The notes under the pieces are model-generated. The model was not told the origin of the DNA and did no database searches. It saw only the letters and a program-made list of their open reading frames with translations. A stretch of DNA of 64,000 nucleotides from Archaeoglobaceae archaeon. Lineage in GTDB: Archaea > Halobacteriota > Archaeoglobi > Archaeoglobales > Archaeoglobaceae. Positions 61,198-64,000 of the stretch are shown piece after piece (positions within the stretch are counted from its first letter, which is position 1; the number at the start of each line of letters is the position of its first letter). The stretch lies in NCBI GenBank assembly GCA_038734275.1, contig JAVYOO010000002.1, positions 158,911-222,910 on the forward strand. Direction: 5' to 3'. The translations under genes and the position numbers were made by a program.

Positions 61198-62488
61198 AAA
61201 GATTTGTGATGTTTACATGATCGAAACCTATGCATATGACGAAACTCCAAAGCCAGTAGCACCAAAACCAGCGGATTTTGTCGTTGTAAAACCAAAAAAT
61301 ACAGTCGAAGTTTCCGAAATATTAAGGTTTGCAAACGATCGTAAAATACCTGTTTTTATTCGTGGCGGCGGAACAGGGCTAAGCGGTGGAGCAATTCCAA
61401 CAAGAAAAGGAATCCTCTTATCAACTGAAAAGATGCGAAATATTGAGATTGATAAGAGAAACAGAGTTGCGATTTGCCAAGCAGGAGTAACGCTTGAGGA
61501 GTTATCTCGAAATGCTGAAAAAGAGGGGCTCAGCTTTCCTCCACGCCCAGGAGCTGAAAGTGCCACTGTAGGAGGTATGATAGCCACAAATGCTGGAGGG
61601 GTAAGAGCTCTAAAGTTTGGGGTCATGAGAAATTACGTACTAGGTATGGAAGTCGTTCTTCCAGATGGGAGAATCCTAAATCTTGGTGGGAAAACTCTTA
61701 AAAGTTCTTCAGGTTACTCTTTGCTTCATTTAATGATAGGAAACGAGGGGACGCTTGGTGTTATTACAAAGGCAATAATAAGGCTTCTTCCTCCGCTTAG
61801 AGATATGACAATGCTTGCAATACCATTCAAAAGTGTGGAGAACGCCTTAAATTTTGCCATAGAAACGTCTTTATCTTTTACACCGCTGGCAATGGAGTTC
61901 ATGGATAAAAAGGCTGTTGAAATTGGGGAAACTGTCAGTGGAAAAAGATGGGTAAGTAAAGAGGGCAATGCTCATATAATAGCGATTCTCGAAAACAGAG
62001 AAGAAGCTGAGAAAGTTGCAGACATCGCATACAATCACGGAGCTATAGACATTTTTGTGCCAAGTCAAAGAGAGCAGAAAGACCTCCTTGAACTTCGAGG
62101 CAAAATTTATTTTGGATTAAAGGATAAAATCATCGAAATACTTGACGTTTGCATACCTCCTGCAGAGATAGCAGAATTTTTGAGAAGAAGTGAAGAACTT
62201 GCCAGGAAATATGGGATTGAGCTGATAACTTACGGGCATCTGGGAGATGGTAATTTGCACCAGCATCCGCTTTTGTTCGATGGATGGGAAAAAAGTTATC
62301 CAAAGTTCAGAAAAGAAATTCTGAAACTTGGTATCGAATTTGGCGGAGTTATAAGCGGTGAACACGGTATAGGGGTGCTGAAGAAAGAGGAGCTCAGGGA
62401 GTTCTATCCGGAGCAATATAATCTGATGCTTGAAATAAAGAAGATATTTGATCCCAATTTTATTCTGAATCCAGACAAAATATTTTAG
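61181..62488 (+). CDS. FAD-linked oxidase, glycolate oxidase/D-lactate dehydrogenase type
   Basis: This 435-residue protein fits the GlcD/D-2-hydroxyacid dehydrogenase family. The FAD (PCMH) loop reads IRGGGTGLSGGAIPTRKGIL (about residues 60-79), with RPGAESATVGGMIATNAGGV and SGYSLLHLMIGNEGTLGVIT, and the C-terminal catalytic part has YGHLGDGNLHQHP and ISGEHGIGVLK. It would oxidise glycolate, D-lactate or a related acid and pass electrons to an unknown acceptor; no GlcE, GlcF or Fe-S partner is near. Confidence 0.9.
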   Translation: MFEGLEKICDVYMIETYAYDETPKPVAPKPADFVVVKPKNTVEVSEILRFANDRKIPVFIRGGGTGLSGGAIPTRKGILLSTEKMRNIEIDKRNRVAICQAGVTLEELSRNAEKEGLSFPPRPGAESATVGGMIATNAGGVRALKFGVMRNYVLGMEVVLPDGRILNLGGKTLKSSSGYSLLHLMIGNEGTLGVITKAIIRLLPPLRDMTMLAIPFKSVENALNFAIETSLSFTPLAMEFMDKKAVEIGETVSGKRWVSKEGNAHIIAILENREEAEKVADIAYNHGAIDIFVPSQREQKDLLELRGKIYFGLKDKIIEILDVCIPPAEIAEFLRRSEELARKYGIELITYGHLGDGNLHQHPLLFDGWEKSYPKFRKEILKLGIEFGGVISGEHGIGVLKKEELREFYPEQYNLMLEIKKIFDPNFILNPDKIF

Positions 62489-63147
62489 GGCTCAACAATC
62501 GTGCCTATTTTTTCACCTTTTAGAACTCTAAGGATGTTTTCAGGTTCCCCCTTGAAAACGATCGTTTTTATTTTGCTCCTCTCTATTATTTTTGTAGATA
62601 ATATATCCATCACAACGTTTGCTCCAGCTTCCATTGATAAATTGGAGATCAGCTTCACGAGTTCTGAAGACTTGATTTTTTCTAACTTTTTAGCATTTGG
62701 GTTCTTTTTAGGATCCTCAGAATAGACACCGTCTACAGAAGTTGCATTTAAAAAGAGGTCTGCCTTTACAAACTCCGCAAGAAGTGCTGAAGTCGCATCG
62801 GTAGTGTGCCCGGGAAAAGTTCCACCCATAACAACTGCCTTATAGCTTTTACTTAGTTCTTCAGCTTCTATAAAGTTTTCAGGAATCTTTTTTGCAGAAT
62901 TTTTCATAGCATAAGCAAGAAGCATTGCATTGATCCGGGTGACTGCTATCCCTAAATAATCGCACATAGTTTCATTCGCCCCGAGCTCTCTCGCCTTTTT
63001 TATTATCTCTCTTGCAAGTTTTCCACCACCCACTACTACGAAAAGCTCATTTTCATCTGAAATTCTGTCGAGAACATCAGCATAACTCTTTATTCTTTGA
63101 GCATCCCCTTCAAAAACCGAACCACCAAGTGAAATGACTACACGCAT
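62485..63147 (-). CDS. pyrH: UMP kinase
   Basis: This 220-residue amino acid kinase-fold protein fits archaeal PyrH: VISLGGSVFEG at the start, VVGGGKLAREIIKKARE for ATP/UMP binding, YLGIAVTRINAML, and VVMGGTFPGHTTDATSALLA. It converts UMP to UDP. It overlaps the convergent oxidase gene by four bases. Confidence 0.94.
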   Translation of the reverse strand: MRVVISLGGSVFEGDAQRIKSYADVLDRISDENELFVVVGGGKLAREIIKKARELGANETMCDYLGIAVTRINAMLLAYAMKNSAKKIPENFIEAEELSKSYKAVVMGGTFPGHTTDATSALLAEFVKADLFLNATSVDGVYSEDPKKNPNAKKLEKIKSSELVKLISNLSMEAGANVVMDILSTKIIERSKIKTIVFKGEPENILRVLKGEKIGTIVEP

Positions 63148-63210
63148 GAAAAAAGTTCAAGTTTGCCTTTTATATTTTTTGGCATGAATTTTGAGATAGG
63201 TAGATAGTAA

Positions 63211-63219
63211 TTTATAACC
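63211..63219 (+). promoter_or_regulatory. TATA box of gyrA
   Basis: TTTATAACC is centred about 23 bases before GTG 63238, consistent with a leaderless GTG start. Confidence 0.5.
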
Positions 63220-63237
63220 TCTCATGGTTATTTTTCT

Positions 63238-64000
63238 GTGGCACTAACAAGAGATATTGCGGATGAGCTCAGAGATTCATACATAGACTATGCAATGAGC
63301 GTTATCGTGGGAAGAGCTTTGCCAGACGTTAGAGATGGACTTAAACCGGTGCAGAGAAGAATTTTGTATGCGATGTTCGAAATGGGACTAAGGAGCGACA
63401 GACAGTTTAGAAAGTGTGCAAGAATAGTGGGAGAAGTTTTGGGTAAGTATCATCCGCACGGCGATGCAGCTGTTTATGATGCTCTGGTTAGACTTGCACA
63501 AGACTTCACGATGAGATATCCCCTTATTGAAGGTCAGGGTAATTTTGGTAGTGTTGATGGCGACTCCCCAGCGGCGATGCGTTATACAGAGGCAAGACTT
63601 TCAAAAATAGCTGAAGAAATGCTGGCAGATATCGATAAGGAGACGGTAGATTTCGTACCTAATTTCGATGCAACTTTACAAGAGCCAATCGTATTGCCGT
63701 CTAAAATCCCAAATTTGCTCATTAATGGTTCAAGCGGGATAGCGGTTGGAATGGCAACAAACATTCCTCCTCACAATCTAGTAGAAGTCTGCTCAGCCAT
63801 AGTTCAATACATAAAAAATCCACAAATCACACTTGAAGAGCTCATGGAGTTTATAAAGGGGCCTGATTTTCCGACTGGGGGGGTAATAGTTGGTATTGAT
63901 GGAATCGTTGAAGCCTACAGAAGTGGTAGAGGCAAAATAACAGTTCGGGGAAAAGTGGAATTAGAAGAAGATAGGATTGTAATAAAGGAAATTCCCTACA
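63238..64000 (+). CDS. gyrA: DNA gyrase subunit A (5' part)
   Basis: The frame starts at GTG 63238 and runs off the window end after 254 codons. It reads [20 protein letters not shown], then [20 protein letters not shown] and [17 protein letters not shown], with the DNA-cleaving tyrosine in [10 protein letters not shown] at about residue 116. Gyrase makes negative supercoils. In archaea it is restricted to certain lineages, including Archaeoglobales. gyrB is not seen in the window. Confidence 0.95.
   Translation, partial: MALTRDIADELRDSYIDYAMSVIVGRALPDVRDGLKPVQRRILYAMFEMGLRSDRQFRKCARIVGEVLGKYHPHGDAAVYDALVRLAQDFTMRYPLIEGQGNFGSVDGDSPAAMRYTEARLSKIAEEMLADIDKETVDFVPNFDATLQEPIVLPSKIPNLLINGSSGIAVGMATNIPPHNLVEVCSAIVQYIKNPQITLEELMEFIKGPDFPTGGVIVGIDGIVEAYRSGRGKITVRGKVELEEDRIVIKEIPY

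Noticed and set aside
1-64000. Insertion sequences, prophage or integrase genes
   Set aside because: No transposase, integrase or phage-type protein and no terminal inverted repeats were recognised in any frame.

Overview
The window is archaeal and almost certainly from a member of the Archaeoglobales. It combines genes rarely found together elsewhere: O-phosphoseryl-tRNA synthetase (SepS), archaeal DNA polymerase D small subunit, RNase P protein 4 and an archaeal SRP RNA, with DNA gyrase subunit A, formylmethanofuran:tetrahydromethanopterin formyltransferase (Ftr), type III RuBisCO, an Mvh-type hydrogenase linked to HdrA-like proteins, and a full set of beta-oxidation genes. Most of the sequence is AT-rich, while the two structured RNAs found (SRP RNA and tRNA-Ser) are strongly GC-rich, as expected in a hyperthermophile. 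The genus cannot be fixed from the sequence alone.

Layout. 1-5.5 kb: a membrane protein, a large acyl-CoA dehydrogenase-like protein and a patch of damaged glycan-type genes (a short methyltransferase, an N-terminally truncated AglB) around an unusual acylphosphatase/heptad-repeat protein. 5.5-10.8 kb: DUF169, HEPN/MNT toxin-antitoxin, an orphan antitoxin, a B3/B4-domain protein, MazG, two-subunit GMP synthase and a membrane-anchored endonuclease-like protein. 10.9-15.9 kb: tRNA-Ser(GCT), acyl-CoA synthetase, an MBL-fold protein, UPF0179, an MFS exporter and SRP RNA. 15.9-25.7 kb: a radical SAM group (one gene split by an apparent frameshift), then a corrinoid methyltransferase operon resembling the Mto (O-demethylation) system, with two MFS carriers and a probable RHH regulator. 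25.8-33.6 kb: a seven-gene hydrogenase/HdrA-like/membrane iron-sulfur operon. 33.7-44.6 kb: RuBisCO, a VapC pseudogene, a protein phosphatase, pyrBI, dtdA, purP, a hydroxyacyl-CoA dehydrogenase, ftr and thiD. 44.6-49.6 kb: an Lrp-type regulator followed by thiolase, DUF35, acyl-CoA dehydrogenase, enoyl-CoA hydratase and 3-hydroxyacyl-CoA dehydrogenase. 49.6-64 kb: MscS, succinyl-CoA synthetase, S4/methyltransferase, serA, purine salvage genes, polymerase D small subunit, signal peptidase, sepS, rnp4, a glycolate oxidase-like flavoprotein, pyrH and the start of gyrA.

How it fits together. The methyltransferase operon would feed methyl groups to tetrahydromethanopterin, the one-carbon carrier also used by Ftr. 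Acyl-CoA synthetase plus the beta-oxidation cluster would feed acetyl-CoA and reductant. The hydrogenase/HdrA-like operon would supply electrons from H2 to a membrane acceptor. Many genes carry a TATA-like box 22-29 bases before the start codon, so leaderless transcripts appear common. Repeats and palindromes upstream of the RHH regulator, the thiolase operon and sucCD are candidate operators. No CRISPR array, complete insertion sequence or replication origin was recognised.
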